Origin: Opitutia bacterium
GTDB lineage: Bacteria; Verrucomicrobiota; Verrucomicrobiia; Opitutales; UBA953
Direction of reading: 5' to 3'
Length of the DNA: 64,000 bases
Assembly: GCA_003569245.1 (NCBI GenBank)
Contig: BGOM01000021.1
Coordinates: 62,001-126,000 of the forward strand
Under the pieces are notes generated by a model. The model made no database searches, had not been told where the DNA came from, and saw only the letters and a list, made by a program, of their open reading frames with translations. Made by a program: the position numbers and the translations under genes. Position 1 is the stretch's first letter. Each line of letters begins with the position of its first letter. This document shows positions 26,495-35,972 of this stretch, one piece after another.

Positions 26495-26540
26495 GCCGCA
26501 AGGATGCGGGCAACGCCCCCCGAGGGTCAACCGCGATGCG

Positions 26541-27260
26541 TCAGAGCGCGAAATCGGCGGGCGCGAGCGCCACCGTGAACTCACCCTTGAGCGAGCCCGC
26601 CTTGAGCGCGGGCACCAGTTCCTTGAGCGCCGCGGTCCGGATCGTCTCGTGCAGTTTGGTCAGCTCGCGGCCGACGCAGACCACGCGCTCCGGGCCCAGG
26701 ATTTCCAGCATCTCGTCCAGGAAGTCCCCGATGCGGTGGCAGGATTCGTGCAGGACCACGGTCTCGGTCGCGGTCCGCATCTCCTCGAGGAAGCGGCGGC
26801 GGGCGGCGGATTTCGGCGGCAGGAAGCCGACGAACCGGAAGGCGTTCGTCGGCAGGCCCGAGGCGGAGAGCAAGGCTACGATCGCGCACGGTCCGGGCAG
26901 CGGCGAGACCGTCAGCCCGCGCTTGCGGCATTCGCGCGTCACGCGGAAGCCCGGGTCGCTGATGCCCGGAGTCCCTGCGTCCGTGATGAGCGCGATGACC
27001 GCGCCCGCGGCCACGCGGTCGGCGATGGCCACGGCGACCTCCTTCTCGTTGTGCTCGTGGTAGGCGAGCATCGGCTTGGACACGTCCAGGTGGCGCAGCA
27101 ACCCGCCGGTGACACGGGTGTCCTCGCAGGCGACCGCGTCGCAGCCGGCGATCGCCTCGCGCGCGCGCGCCGTGAGGTCGCCGAGATTGCCCAAAGGAGT
27201 CGCCACCACGAGGAGCCTTCCGGCCGTCCCGCGGGGCGCACCTGCCGGCCCGGCGGGCAT
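26541..27260 (-). CDS. rsmI: 16S rRNA (cytidine-1402-2'-O)-methyltransferase
   Basis: This 239-aa tetrapyrrole-methylase-fold enzyme makes 2'-O-methyl-C1402 in 16S rRNA. Signatures are VVATPLGNLGDLTARA at the N-terminus, ACEDTRVTGGLLRH, LITDAGTPGISDPGF and PLPGPCAIVALLSASGLP. The ATG at 27260 was chosen over the track start because the preceding codons belong to a small lipoprotein gene whose TGA overlaps this ATG as TGATG. It is a middle gene of the pgi-to-binding-protein operon. Confidence 0.93.
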   Translation of the reverse strand: MPAGPAGAPRGTAGRLLVVATPLGNLGDLTARAREAIAGCDAVACEDTRVTGGLLRHLDVSKPMLAYHEHNEKEVAVAIADRVAAGAVIALITDAGTPGISDPGFRVTRECRKRGLTVSPLPGPCAIVALLSASGLPTNAFRFVGFLPPKSAARRRFLEEMRTATETVVLHESCHRIGDFLDEMLEILGPERVVCVGRELTKLHETIRTAALKELVPALKAGSLKGEFTVALAPADFAL

Positions 27261-27421
27261 CAGCGGAAGCCGGCGGCCGGCGTCTGCATGCCGGGGAGCC
27301 CGCCTTGCCAGTGCGCGGGTTGGGCCTGCGGCAGCATGGAATCGGCCGGCTTCTCCACCGTTTCGCAACCGGTCAGCCCCAGGAGGGCGCCGAGCAGCGC
27401 GAGCACGGTCAGGAGTCGCAT
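27260..27421 (-). CDS. Small predicted lipoprotein (53 aa)
   Basis: This gene is too short for the ORF track. The minus strand reads MRLLTVLALLGALLGLTGCE, with the lipobox GLTGC giving the acylated cysteine at residue 19, followed by a 34-residue Pro/Gln/Gly-rich tail. It lies between the coiled-coil gene and rsmI, 7 bases after the former and overlapping the latter by 1 base, which supports it being translated. Function unknown. Confidence 0.68.
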   Translation of the reverse strand: MRLLTVLALLGALLGLTGCETVEKPADSMLPQAQPAHWQGGLPGMQTPAAGFR

Positions 27422-27428
27422 GGGAGGC

Positions 27429-28379
27429 TTAGCGGGTGGCGAGCTTGCCGCTGAAGGGGGAGAGAGTCACCTCGCCGCCGCGGGTGAAGCCGGCGGTGGC
27501 GGACTTGCCTTCCTTCTCTTCCTTCTCGGAGACCGGGTGGATTTCCGCGACGGAGGAGCTGGCCTTCGTGGCGGCGATGGAGACCGCGCCGATCTTGACG
27601 CCGTTCTGCAGGACTTCGAACTTCTCGCCCTTCTTCAGGCCGTCGTTCTCGCCGGCGGTGAAGCAGACGATACCCTTGGACGGGTCGATGACGAGGATGC
27701 GGGTCTTGATGGTGTCGGCGCCGAAGGAGCTGGCGATGCCTTCCGTGGTGGCCTCGACGGTCGGGTCTTCGGGGAACTTGAAGGGGTCGGGCTGGGCGCC
27801 GATGGTGCCGCGGTATTCGTTGCGGAGGGCGGCGTACTTGTTCTTCACCTTGTCCATGTTTTCCTGGGCCTTGTTGGCCTTGGCGACCTCGGCCTCGAGC
27901 TGTTCCTTGGTGAAGAGCACGGCGACCTTCTCCTTCTCCTTCACGAGGTCTTCCTGGGCGGTCTTGAGCTCGGCGGCGAGGGCGTCCTTCTTGCCGTTGG
28001 CCTCGGCCAGCTGGCCGGTCAGTTCGTCGCGCTTGCGGGTGAGGTCGGCGCGCTCGCCTTCGAGGGTGGCCACGTTGGCGGTGAGGCCTTCGATCTTGGT
28101 CTTCTTGTCGGCGACGTCGGCTTCGAGGTCCTTCTTGTTGCCTTCGAGCTCGGTGATGCGCTCGCGCTTCTTGGTCAGGAGGGCGGTGGTTTTGGCGGAA
28201 ATCTCGGCCATGCGCGGGGCGAACTCCTTGGCGGCGCCGATCTCGGTGTCGGTCACGGCGAAGTTGGTCGCGATCATCGCGGTCTCGATCTTGCCCTTGA
28301 GCAGGTAGGCGAAGACGCCGGCAGCGATGGCGGCCAGCACGCCGAGGGTGCGGATGACGATGTTCAGCTTCTTATTCAT
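27429..28379 (-). CDS. Membrane-anchored coiled-coil protein
   Basis: This 316-aa protein has an N-terminal transmembrane anchor (VIRTLGVLAAIAAGVFAYLL) followed by a long coiled coil, residues about 60-175, full of heptads such as ERITELEGNKKDLEADVADKKTKIE. A small C-terminal beta domain follows (ILVIDPSKGIVCFTAGENDGLKKGEKFEVL). That last part resembles domains found at the ends of other secreted coiled-coil proteins of related bacteria. It is placed between pgi and a small lipoprotein, perhaps as an envelope structural protein. The leader is ACTAACCCCC-rich, without a Shine-Dalgarno. Confidence 0.72.
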   Translation of the reverse strand: MNKKLNIVIRTLGVLAAIAAGVFAYLLKGKIETAMIATNFAVTDTEIGAAKEFAPRMAEISAKTTALLTKKRERITELEGNKKDLEADVADKKTKIEGLTANVATLEGERADLTRKRDELTGQLAEANGKKDALAAELKTAQEDLVKEKEKVAVLFTKEQLEAEVAKANKAQENMDKVKNKYAALRNEYRGTIGAQPDPFKFPEDPTVEATTEGIASSFGADTIKTRILVIDPSKGIVCFTAGENDGLKKGEKFEVLQNGVKIGAVSIAATKASSSVAEIHPVSEKEEKEGKSATAGFTRGGEVTLSPFSGKLATR

Positions 28380-28395
28380 GGGGTGGGGAAGGGGG

Positions 28396-29973
28396 TTAGT
28401 TATGACGGAAAAGAGTGTGTCCCGGGTCCGGATGGTCCTGCCTTTCGACGGGTCCCGGGTTGGACGAGACGTGGAGGAGAACTTTGAACACCAGTTCCTC
28501 CGACCCGACAAGCCCATTTTCCTCACAAATCTGCCCAACAGACAGCCATTTGCCCGGGGTCTTGGCCAGCGCGGCGATCGTCCGGGCCCGCAGTCGGAGG
28601 GTCTCCGCGGCGGCCTTCTTGCCGGCTTCGACCCCGGGCTGGTGGTAGGCGTTGATGCCGAGGAGGCTGGCGTAGAGGCCGACCGCCCGTTCGAAAAGGG
28701 CGATGAGCATGCCCACGGCCGCGGCATCGACCTGTTTGATGGTCAAGGTGATGCTGGCCCGCTCGTTGCCGGCGAGAGCCTCCCGGGTCCCGAGGAAGAA
28801 CGCCTGGAGGTAGGCCCCGGACGTGACGCCGGGCTCGACCTCGGGCGAGGGGCCCTGGCGGTCGGAGAGCACCTCGATGAAGACCGCGAAGAAGTTGTTC
28901 AGGCCGTCCCGCAGCTGCTGGACGTAGGCGTGCTGGTCGGTCGAACCTTTGTTGCCGTAGACCGTGAGGCCTTGGTTGACCTTCCGGCCTTGGAGATCGA
29001 GCTCCTTGCCGAGCGATTCCATCACGAGCTGCTGCAGGTAGCGGGAGAAGAGCAGCAGCCGATCCTTATAGGGCAGGACCACCATGGCCTTGGTGCCCAC
29101 GCCGTCCGTCAGGTGGTGCCAGGCGGCCGCCAGCGCGGCCGCGGGGTTGCGGGTCGCGTCAGGCACCCGGGTCAGGGCGTCCATGGCCTTCGCCCCGGCC
29201 AGCAAACCCCGGATATCGAGGCCCTGGAGAGCGGCGGGCAGGAGTCCGACCGGGCCGAGTTCACTGGTGCGGCCGCCGACCCAGTCCCACATGGGGAAGC
29301 GGGCCAGCCAGCGTTCCTTGACCGCGACTTGGTCGAGCTGACTGCCTTCGCCGGTCACCGCCACGGCATGCGCGGGGAAGCTCAGTCCGGCGGCCTGCCA
29401 GCGGTGGGCGGCTTCGATCTGGCCGTTGCGCGGCTCGGGCGTGCTGCCCGACTTCGAGGTGACGATCGCGAGGGTCGTGCCGAGGCGGCCCGCCAGCGTG
29501 TCGAATACGCGGTCGATGCCGTCGGGGTCGGTGTTGTCGATGAAATGGACGCGGAGCTTGTCGGCTTTGCCGCCGAGGGCGTCGGTCACGAACTGCGGGC
29601 CGAGGGCCGACCCGCCGATGCCGATGCAGAGCAGGTCGGTGAAGGCACCTGCCGCCCCGCGCACCTGCCCGGCGTGGACGCGGGCCGCGAAGGCCTCGAT
29701 GGCATCGACGGACGCGCGGACGGCGGCGCCGATGGCCGGGTCGGGCGCCAGCTCGGGCGTGCGCAGCCAGTAGTGGCCGACCATCCTCTTTTCGTCGGGG
29801 TTGGCCACCGCGCCCTGTTCCAGCGCCGCCATGTCGGCGAAAGCCCGGGCCATGGCCGGAGCCAGCCGCGCCGCGGTGGCCGCGGGAAGCTCCGCCCGGC
29901 TGAGGTCCAGGGCGAAGCCCAGGGCCGGGAAAGCCAGGAGGTTGCGGCGGTAAGCTTCGAAGGAGGAGGCCAT
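28396..29973 (-). CDS. pgi: Glucose-6-phosphate isomerase
   Basis: This 525-aa enzyme interconverts glucose-6-phosphate and fructose-6-phosphate. Visible are [31 protein letters not shown] (phosphate loop), [17 protein letters not shown] and [15 protein letters not shown] with the catalytic Glu/His region, and the lysine in [18 protein letters not shown]. The ATG at 29973 replaces the track start at 30009. The last 50 residues form a small extra helical segment ([15 protein letters not shown]) with a tail. It is the first gene of a minus-strand operon leading to lpxA and pdxA. Confidence 0.94.
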   Translation of the reverse strand: MASSFEAYRRNLLAFPALGFALDLSRAELPAATAARLAPAMARAFADMAALEQGAVANPDEKRMVGHYWLRTPELAPDPAIGAAVRASVDAIEAFAARVHAGQVRGAAGAFTDLLCIGIGGSALGPQFVTDALGGKADKLRVHFIDNTDPDGIDRVFDTLAGRLGTTLAIVTSKSGSTPEPRNGQIEAAHRWQAAGLSFPAHAVAVTGEGSQLDQVAVKERWLARFPMWDWVGGRTSELGPVGLLPAALQGLDIRGLLAGAKAMDALTRVPDATRNPAAALAAAWHHLTDGVGTKAMVVLPYKDRLLLFSRYLQQLVMESLGKELDLQGRKVNQGLTVYGNKGSTDQHAYVQQLRDGLNNFFAVFIEVLSDRQGPSPEVEPGVTSGAYLQAFFLGTREALAGNERASITLTIKQVDAAAVGMLIALFERAVGLYASLLGINAYHQPGVEAGKKAAAETLRLRARTIAALAKTPGKWLSVGQICEENGLVGSEELVFKVLLHVSSNPGPVERQDHPDPGHTLFRHN

Positions 29974-30022
29974 CGTCTGGGTTATGCCCCCGCCCGGCCC
30001 GGGAGGCAATCCCGTTCCCCGT

Positions 30023-31230
30023 TCAACGGACCGGCGAAAGCACGTGGACCCCCTTTTTGTTGGCGAGGATGATCTCCGCCCGTCCGTCGCCGTCGAGGTC
30101 GGTCACCTCGAACTGCGTGCCGATGCCGGCCTCCGCGTCCGCGACCCGTGGGGTGAAGACGACCTTGCCCTCCGCATCCTTGGCCCAGGTGAGCCAGAGC
30201 ACGAGCGGCGTCGCCTGCGGGTTGACGTCGCCTTTCGGGCCATGGGCCCAGAAGCGCTTGCCGGTCACCAGCGCCGGTTGCCCCGCGACGATCTGGCGGC
30301 TGAGCACGAGCGCGTGCATCTGCCCCAGCGCGAAACCGCCGGCGGAGTTCGCCGGCTGGTCGTCGAGGATGCGGTGCTCGACGAACGTGATGCCGTCCGC
30401 GGATCTCCGCTGCCGGAACCAGGAGAGGCCGAAGCGGTGCGCGTCGAGCGAGGTCAGGACGTCGGCGAGCCCATCGCCGTCCACGTCGGTCACGATCATC
30501 TGCGCCCCGCCGTTGCGGCCCGCGGCGAAGGCGACGGGGTGGAAGCTCCAAGCCGCGCCCGGGGCCGTGCCCGCCGCCGGGTTTTCCCACCAGCCGGAGC
30601 GCTCCAAGATGTCGGGCCGGCCGTCGCCGTTGAGGTCGCCCACGCCGAGCCGTGCGTGAAGCGCGCGTATTTCTTCGGTTCCGGGGCGGAGACCGGGATG
30701 AACCGCGCCGGCTTCGTCGGGTCGGCCGGGTCGAGTTTCGCGTAACCCACGGCGCCGCCGGACATGCACACCAGCTCGGGTTTCCCGTCGCCGTCGAGGT
30801 CGGTCAGGTGCGGTGACTCGTTGTCGGTGCTCGCGAGGAACAGGTGGCGGGTCCAGCGGCCCGTCCCGCCGGCGCCGGGATTGCGGTACCAGAACGTCTC
30901 CTTGCCCGGGAAGCCCACGGTGATCACGTCGGGTTTCCCGTCGCCGTCGAGGTCGGCCACGAGCTGCACGAAAGACTCGGAGTAGCCCAGCGCGTCGTAG
31001 GGCCGGCCCGGGTTCGCGGCGAAGGTGTGGCGCACGCGGAAGTCGGGCCCGGCGTACCAATGCGGGCCCGCGACCAGGTCGGGCCGGCCGTCGCCGTCCA
31101 GGTCCCCGACGGCGCAGCCTTCGCTGAAGAAATCGGTCGTGATCGTCCGCCGTTCGAAACGCGGCTCCGGGGCGGCCGCGAGGGCGAGGGCGCCGAGGCA
31201 CGCCAAGGCGAGCAGGGTGGGGCGGGGCAT
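30023..31230 (-). pseudogene. Secreted FG-GAP/VCBS-repeat protein, interrupted by a frameshift
   Basis: Two overlapping minus-strand ORFs together make one protein of about 402 aa: signal peptide (LLALACLGALALAAAPEP), then repeated calcium-binding-like FG-GAP units such as VGDLDGDGRPDLVAG, VADLDGDGKPDVITV, LTDLDGDGKPELVCM, VGDLNGDGRPDIL and VTDVDGDGLADVL. The reading frame breaks near 30650: the first ORF ends its homology at RFTHG and the second resumes with LGVGDLNGDG, consistent with one missing base. Either the gene is newly inactivated or the base is missing by assembly error. FG-GAP proteins form beta-propellers outside the cytoplasm; the partner is unknown. Confidence 0.8.
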
Positions 31231-31262
31231 GGGTCGACCTTGGCGCGGCTCGGCGCCGCACG

Positions 31263-31294
31263 CAAAAACAAAGCAAGCGAGGCCGGAGCCTCGC
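31263..31294 (-). terminator. Rho-independent terminator after ilvD
   Basis: On the minus strand the stem GCGAGGC-TCCG-GCCTCGC is followed by TTGCTTTGTTTTTG, about 26 bases after the ilvD stop. The stem is GC-rich and the tail T-rich, so this is a good intrinsic terminator. Confidence 0.82.
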
Positions 31295-31319
31295 CCGCGT
31301 CGGACCGTGGCCGGCCGGC

Positions 31320-33008
31320 TTAGTCGCCGTCGGTGATCGCGCCTTCGGAAGCGGACTTCACCTGCTTGGCGTACTTGGCCAGGACGCCCCGCTTCTCCTT
31401 GCAAGGCGCCGCCCGCCAGCCTCGGAGCCGGTCGGCGATCTCCGCGTCCGGCAGATCGAGGACAAGCTCGTTCTTCACCGCGTCGATCCGGATCCGGTCA
31501 CCGTTCCGCACGATGGCGAGCGGACCGCCGACCGCGGCTTCGGGCGAGACGTGGCCGACGACGAAGCCGTGGCTGCCGCCGGAGAAGCGACCATCGGTGA
31601 TGAGGGCGACGGTCTTGCCCATGCCTTTGCCCATGACGGCGCTGGTCGGTCCGAGCATCTCGCGCATGCCGGGACCGCCCTTGGGGCCTTCGTTGCGGAT
31701 GACGATCACATGGCCGTCCTTGACCTCGCCGTCGAGGATGCCGCGGAGCGAGGCCTCCTCGGACTCGTAGACGATGGCCTGGCCCGTGAAGGAGCTGCCT
31801 TCCTTGCCCGTGATCTTGGCGAGCGCGCCGTCCGGGGCGAGGTTGCCGCGGAGGACGCGGAGGTGGCTGTCGGCCTTGATGGGATTGCTCAGCGGGCGCA
31901 CCACGTCCTGGTCGGCCGAGTAGGGGCCGACGTGCGCGAGGTTCTCCGCGACGGTCTGGCCGGTGACGGTGAGGCAGTCGCCATGCAGCAGACCCGCGTC
32001 CAGCAGCATCTTGAGCAGCGGCTGCAGGCCGCCGATGCGCACGAAGTGCGCCATGTTATATTTGCCGCTCGGCTTCAGGTCCGCCAGCACGGGGACTTTC
32101 CGGCCGACGCGCTCGAAGTCCTCGAGGGTGATCCTGATCCCCGCGGAATGGCCGATCGCGATGAGGTGCAGGACGGCGTTCGTCGAACCGCCGAGGGCGA
32201 TCACCGTGACGATCGCGTTCTCGATCGATTTCTTGGTGATGATGTCCGACGGCCGGATGTTCTTCTCGAGCAGCGCGAGCACGGCCTGGCCGGCGCGTTC
32301 GCAGTCCACCAGCTTGTCCTTGGAGTTCGCCAGCTGGGCGGAGCTGTCGGGCAGGCTCAGGCCCATCGCCTCGATGGCCGAGGCCATGGTGTTGGCCGTG
32401 TACATCCCGCCGCACGAGCCTTCGCCGGGGATGGAGCACTTCTCGATCTCCCGCAGTTCGGCGTCATCGATCTGCTTGGCGGCATGCTGGCCGACGGCCT
32501 CGAAGACCGTGACGATGTCGGCGGCCTTGCCTTTGTGCAGGCCGGGGACGATGGTGCCGCCGTAGACGAAGACGGAAGGACGGTTGAGGCGGGCCATCGC
32601 CATCACGCAGCCGGGCATGTTCTTGTCGCAGCCCCCGATCGTGACCAGGCCGTCGAAGCCCTCGGCCCCGGTCACCGCCTCGATGGAGTCGGCGATGATC
32701 TCGCGGGAGACCAGCGAGTAACGCATGCCGGGGGTGCCCATCGAGATGCCGTCGGAAACCGTGATCGTGCCGAAAATGACCGCTTTCCCACCGGCGGCGT
32801 CGGCGCCCTTGGCGGCTTCGTTGGCCAGGCGGTCGATGTGCATGTTGCAGGGGGTCACCATCGACCAAGTCGAGGCCACGCCCACCACGGGTTTGCGGAA
32901 GTCCGCGTCGGTGAAGCCGACCGCCCGGAGCATGGCCCGGCTGGGGGCGCGGTCGGGTCCGTCGACGACGGTGGACGAGTGTTGGCGGGTGCGGTCAGGG
33001 GTGCTCAT
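31320..33008 (-). CDS. ilvD: Dihydroxy-acid dehydratase
   Basis: This 562-aa Fe-S enzyme converts dihydroxy-isovalerate (or its methyl homologue) to the 2-keto acid in valine, leucine and isoleucine synthesis. Cluster cysteines appear in TIGGCDKNMPGC and PGEGSCGGMYTANTM; TDGRFSGGSHGFVVGHVSPEA is the C-terminal signature. It is monocistronic here, with its own terminator and a divergent neighbour (scpB). The ATG at 33008 begins MSTPDRTRQHSS. Its leader lacks a Shine-Dalgarno. Confidence 0.96.
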   Translation of the reverse strand: MSTPDRTRQHSSTVVDGPDRAPSRAMLRAVGFTDADFRKPVVGVASTWSMVTPCNMHIDRLANEAAKGADAAGGKAVIFGTITVSDGISMGTPGMRYSLVSREIIADSIEAVTGAEGFDGLVTIGGCDKNMPGCVMAMARLNRPSVFVYGGTIVPGLHKGKAADIVTVFEAVGQHAAKQIDDAELREIEKCSIPGEGSCGGMYTANTMASAIEAMGLSLPDSSAQLANSKDKLVDCERAGQAVLALLEKNIRPSDIITKKSIENAIVTVIALGGSTNAVLHLIAIGHSAGIRITLEDFERVGRKVPVLADLKPSGKYNMAHFVRIGGLQPLLKMLLDAGLLHGDCLTVTGQTVAENLAHVGPYSADQDVVRPLSNPIKADSHLRVLRGNLAPDGALAKITGKEGSSFTGQAIVYESEEASLRGILDGEVKDGHVIVIRNEGPKGGPGMREMLGPTSAVMGKGMGKTVALITDGRFSGGSHGFVVGHVSPEAAVGGPLAIVRNGDRIRIDAVKNELVLDLPDAEIADRLRGWRAAPCKEKRGVLAKYAKQVKSASEGAITDGD

Positions 33009-33125
33009 GCGGGTGTGAAAAGTCTGCGGTTGTCAGGGAGGAAGCCCCCTCTAATAAGAGGGCAGGGTGCGGACACTGAGCCGCCCCCCTCCGGCCGACA
33101 ATCCCCTTTTAAGTCCCTTCCTCCC

Positions 33126-33917
33126 GTGGAATTCAACCTTAAGAAAATCATCAAGGCGCTCCTCTTCTCGACCTCCGAAGCGGTGTCCATCAAGGACATC
33201 CAGAAGGTGGTCCAGCGCTACCATGCCCAGGCCGCCTCCGCGCAGCAGGAGGAGCGTCCCGAAGGCGCCCCCGCCGACGTCGCCCCGGCCCCCGTCGCCC
33301 CGGTCCAGGAGGTGATCCAGGACATCATCGACCAGGTCCCCACGCTGCTCACCGCCACGCAGATCCGCGAGGCGGTCGACGCGCTCGAGGGCGAGATGCG
33401 CGAGGCCAATGACGCCTGCCGCATCCTGCAGGGGCCCGAAGGTTTCCGGCTCGTCATCTCGCCGGCCTACGCCGATTGGGTGCGCCTGCTCCGCGGCGAG
33501 CCTCGTCCGCAGCGCCTCAGCCCGGCGGCGCTCGAGACCCTTTCGATCATCGCCTACCGCCAGCCCGTCACGCGCTCCGAGATGGAGGCCATCCGCGGCG
33601 TGTCGGTCGACAGCGCCCTCACGCGTCTGCTCGAGCTCGAGCTCGTCGCCGTCACCGGCCGCGCCGACCTGCCCGGCCGGCCGATCCAATACGGCACCAC
33701 CGACAAGTTCCTCGATTTCACGGGCCTGCGCTCGCTCGGTGAACTGCCTGCTTCCGACGTCCTCTCCCCGGCCCAGATCTCCGAGTGGATCGCCCGCGCC
33801 ACGACCCCGGTCAGCGTCGGCGACGCCGAGGTCGGCCTGCCGCTCGAGGACCAGTCCGCCGCCGCGGTCGCCACCGAGGAGCCGCCGCCCGCCCCCGACC
33901 AGCCCGCCGCCGAATGA
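33126..33917 (+). CDS. scpB: Segregation and condensation protein B
   Basis: This is a 263-aa ScpB, partner of ScpA and Smc in chromosome condensation. Two winged-helix domains are visible. The first starts FNLKKIIKALLFSTSEAVSIKDI and is interrupted at about residues 38-75 by an Ala/Pro/Val-rich insertion. The second has RLSPAALETLSIIAYRQPVTRSEMEAIRGV and RPIQYGTTDKFLDFTGL. The start is the GTG at 33126, since no in-frame ATG lies near; the long track ORF from 31551 is ilvD antisense. No scpA is adjacent. It overlaps pheA by 4 bases. Confidence 0.9.
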   Translation: MEFNLKKIIKALLFSTSEAVSIKDIQKVVQRYHAQAASAQQEERPEGAPADVAPAPVAPVQEVIQDIIDQVPTLLTATQIREAVDALEGEMREANDACRILQGPEGFRLVISPAYADWVRLLRGEPRPQRLSPAALETLSIIAYRQPVTRSEMEAIRGVSVDSALTRLLELELVAVTGRADLPGRPIQYGTTDKFLDFTGLRSLGELPASDVLSPAQISEWIARATTPVSVGDAEVGLPLEDQSAAAVATEEPPPAPDQPAAE

Positions 33918-34981
33918 GCCTCGACCAGCATCGCCGGGAGGTCGACCGCATCGACCGCGAGATCCTCAGGCTGCTCGCCGAGCGCCTGCAGGTCGCCCGC
34001 GCCATCGGGGAGGCCAAGCTCAAGGCCGGCGCCCCGGTCTACGCCCCGCAACGCGAGGAGCAGGTCCTGCGTTCCTTGACCGACGCCGCCCCCGGCCTGC
34101 CCGCCTCCGGCGTGCGCGCGATCTTCCGCGAGGTCATCTCCTTGTCGATCGGCGCGCAGATGGCCAAGCCGGTCGCCTACCTCGGGCCGGAGGGCTCCTT
34201 CACGCAGCAGGCGCAGCTGCGCGCCTTCGGCCTCAGCGTCCCCGCCTTGCCCCTGCGCTCCATCGGCGACGTGTTCGCCGCCGTCGAGTCCGGGGAGGCC
34301 TCCTACGGCGTCGTGCCGGTCGAGAACTCCACCGAAGGCGTCGTGAGCCATTCCCTCGACCTGCTCGCCGAGTCCGACCTCAAGGTCGTCGCCCAGGTGA
34401 CCCTCTCCGTCGAGCAATGCCTCGTCGGCGTCGGCCCGCTCGACCAGGTCAAGAAGGTGCTGTCCAAGGATATCGCCCTCGCGCAATGCCGCGGCTGGCT
34501 GTCGCGCCACGTCCCGCACGCCGCGCTCGTCGAGACCGACAGCACCGCGGCGGCCGTCGAGATCGTCGCCAAGGAGCCGGCCGGGCAGGCCGCCATCGCT
34601 TCCGCGTCCGCCGCGGAGTCCCGCGGGGTCGCGATCCTCGCCCGCGGTATCCAGGACCGCCGCGACAACGCCACGCGTTTCTTCGTCATCGGCGCCGGCG
34701 CGAACGCGCCGGGCGCCAAGGAGGAGGTCACCAGCGTGGTGCTGGCCCTCAAGCACGAGCCCGGCTCCCTGCAGGGTGCGCTGAGCGCCTTTTCGGCCCG
34801 CGGCATCAACCTGATCCGCATCGAGTCCCGCCCGAGCCGCCGCCGCGCCTGGGAATACCAGTTCTTCATCGACTTCCCGGGCCATTGGGAGACGCCGGAG
34901 GTCCAGGCGGCCGTGGCCGAACTGAAGCAACGCTGCGAGGTCGTCAAATGGCTGGGCAGCTACCCGCAGACCGTCGGATGA
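33914..34981 (+). CDS. pheA: Bifunctional chorismate mutase/prephenate dehydratase (P-protein)
   Basis: This 355-aa enzyme makes phenylpyruvate. The order is a chorismate mutase (AroQ) domain at residues 1-85 (DRIDREILRLLAERLQVARAIGEAK), a prephenate dehydratase domain at about 90-265 (VAYLGPEGSFTQQAQL; GVVPVENSTEGVV; DNATRFFVIG with the catalytic TRF) and a C-terminal ACT domain at about 275-350 (KHEPGSLQGALSAFSARGINLIRIESRP) for feedback by phenylalanine. The ATG at 33914 overlaps the scpB stop (ATGA), and its own stop overlaps the mlaD start the same way. Confidence 0.95.
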   Translation: MSLDQHRREVDRIDREILRLLAERLQVARAIGEAKLKAGAPVYAPQREEQVLRSLTDAAPGLPASGVRAIFREVISLSIGAQMAKPVAYLGPEGSFTQQAQLRAFGLSVPALPLRSIGDVFAAVESGEASYGVVPVENSTEGVVSHSLDLLAESDLKVVAQVTLSVEQCLVGVGPLDQVKKVLSKDIALAQCRGWLSRHVPHAALVETDSTAAAVEIVAKEPAGQAAIASASAAESRGVAILARGIQDRRDNATRFFVIGAGANAPGAKEEVTSVVLALKHEPGSLQGALSAFSARGINLIRIESRPSRRRAWEYQFFIDFPGHWETPEVQAAVAELKQRCEVVKWLGSYPQTVG

Positions 34982-35919
34982 GCCGCCGCGCCCTCGGCGC
35001 CCTGCTGCTCGCGACGTTGGTCGTCGCGACGGCCTACGGTGCGTGGGCCTGGTGGCGGGCTTGGTCCGCGCCGCGGGTGGGCGTCGTCCTTCGCCCGACT
35101 TATTCCGTCGAAGGCATCTCCCCCGGCACGCCGGTGCGCGTCAACGGCGTGGTCGTCGGTCAGGTCGAATCCCTCGGCCTGCGTCCCGACGCCGAAGGCC
35201 GGCTGCGTCCCGAGGTCCGTCTGACCATCGACCCTTCCGATCTCGAGGACCGCGGCTTCGCCGACCGGCTACGCCGCGACCGGCTCAGCGAAGAGGTGGC
35301 CCGCGGGTTGCGCGGGCGCCTCATCACCGTCAGTCCGGCCTCCGGCCTCCTGCAGGTCGAGCTGCTCTGGGATGAACCCGGGCCGCCGCCCGCGGGCCTC
35401 GCCGCCGACGAGATCCCGGCCGCCGGCGGCTCCAAGCAGCGCGCGCTGGAGCGCGTCGCCCGCGAACTCGGCCGGATCGCCGGTCGCGACCTCGCCCAGG
35501 TGGCGGCCGAACTCGAGGCCGACCTCGACGCTTACCTGCCGAAGTCCGACCCGGCCCGGGCCGCCCGGCTCTCCGCCGATTGGGTCGCGCGTAGCGCGGC
35601 CCTCGCGGAGGCGACCGACGACGCCCACCTCGGCGCGCAGGCTACCCGGTTGATCGCCGCGGTCGCGCGGCTTCGCGAAGGCGCGGCGCAGGCGGAGGCC
35701 GCCGTCGATGCGGAGACGCTGGCCCGCCTGCAGGTGTCGCTGGCCGACGCCCGCGAGGCGGTGCGCGCGTTCGGCGCGTCCTTGGAGGGTTCGGGCCGCT
35801 CCTTGGAGTCGGCGCAGGCGGAGGCCGCGACCGTGCTGCGGGATCTTTCCGAGGGGGCCCGTGCCTGGACACGCAAGGCCCGGGGCCTGACGACCGAGCC
35901 CCTGCCGCCGGCGCGGTAA
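34978..35919 (+). CDS. MlaD-family (MCE domain) lipid-transport protein
   Basis: This 313-aa protein has an N-terminal membrane anchor (ALGALLLATLVVATAYGAWAWW) and an MCE/MlaD domain at about residues 35-115 (YSVEGISPGTPVRVNGVVVGQVESLGL). A long helical, Ala/Glu-rich C-terminal region follows, likely a coiled coil. MlaD-type proteins carry phospholipids between inner and outer membranes, together with an MlaE permease and MlaF ATPase; neither is nearby. The start is the ATG at 34978 inside the pheA stop. The track ORF from 33409 is a wrong-frame extension. Confidence 0.82.
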   Translation: MSRRALGALLLATLVVATAYGAWAWWRAWSAPRVGVVLRPTYSVEGISPGTPVRVNGVVVGQVESLGLRPDAEGRLRPEVRLTIDPSDLEDRGFADRLRRDRLSEEVARGLRGRLITVSPASGLLQVELLWDEPGPPPAGLAADEIPAAGGSKQRALERVARELGRIAGRDLAQVAAELEADLDAYLPKSDPARAARLSADWVARSAALAEATDDAHLGAQATRLIAAVARLREGAAQAEAAVDAETLARLQVSLADAREAVRAFGASLEGSGRSLESAQAEAATVLRDLSEGARAWTRKARGLTTEPLPPAR

Positions 35920-35972
35920 AGAGGCTTGCGAGGGTCCCTGCGAACGGGGATAGGTGAGGTCCTTTACCCGCC

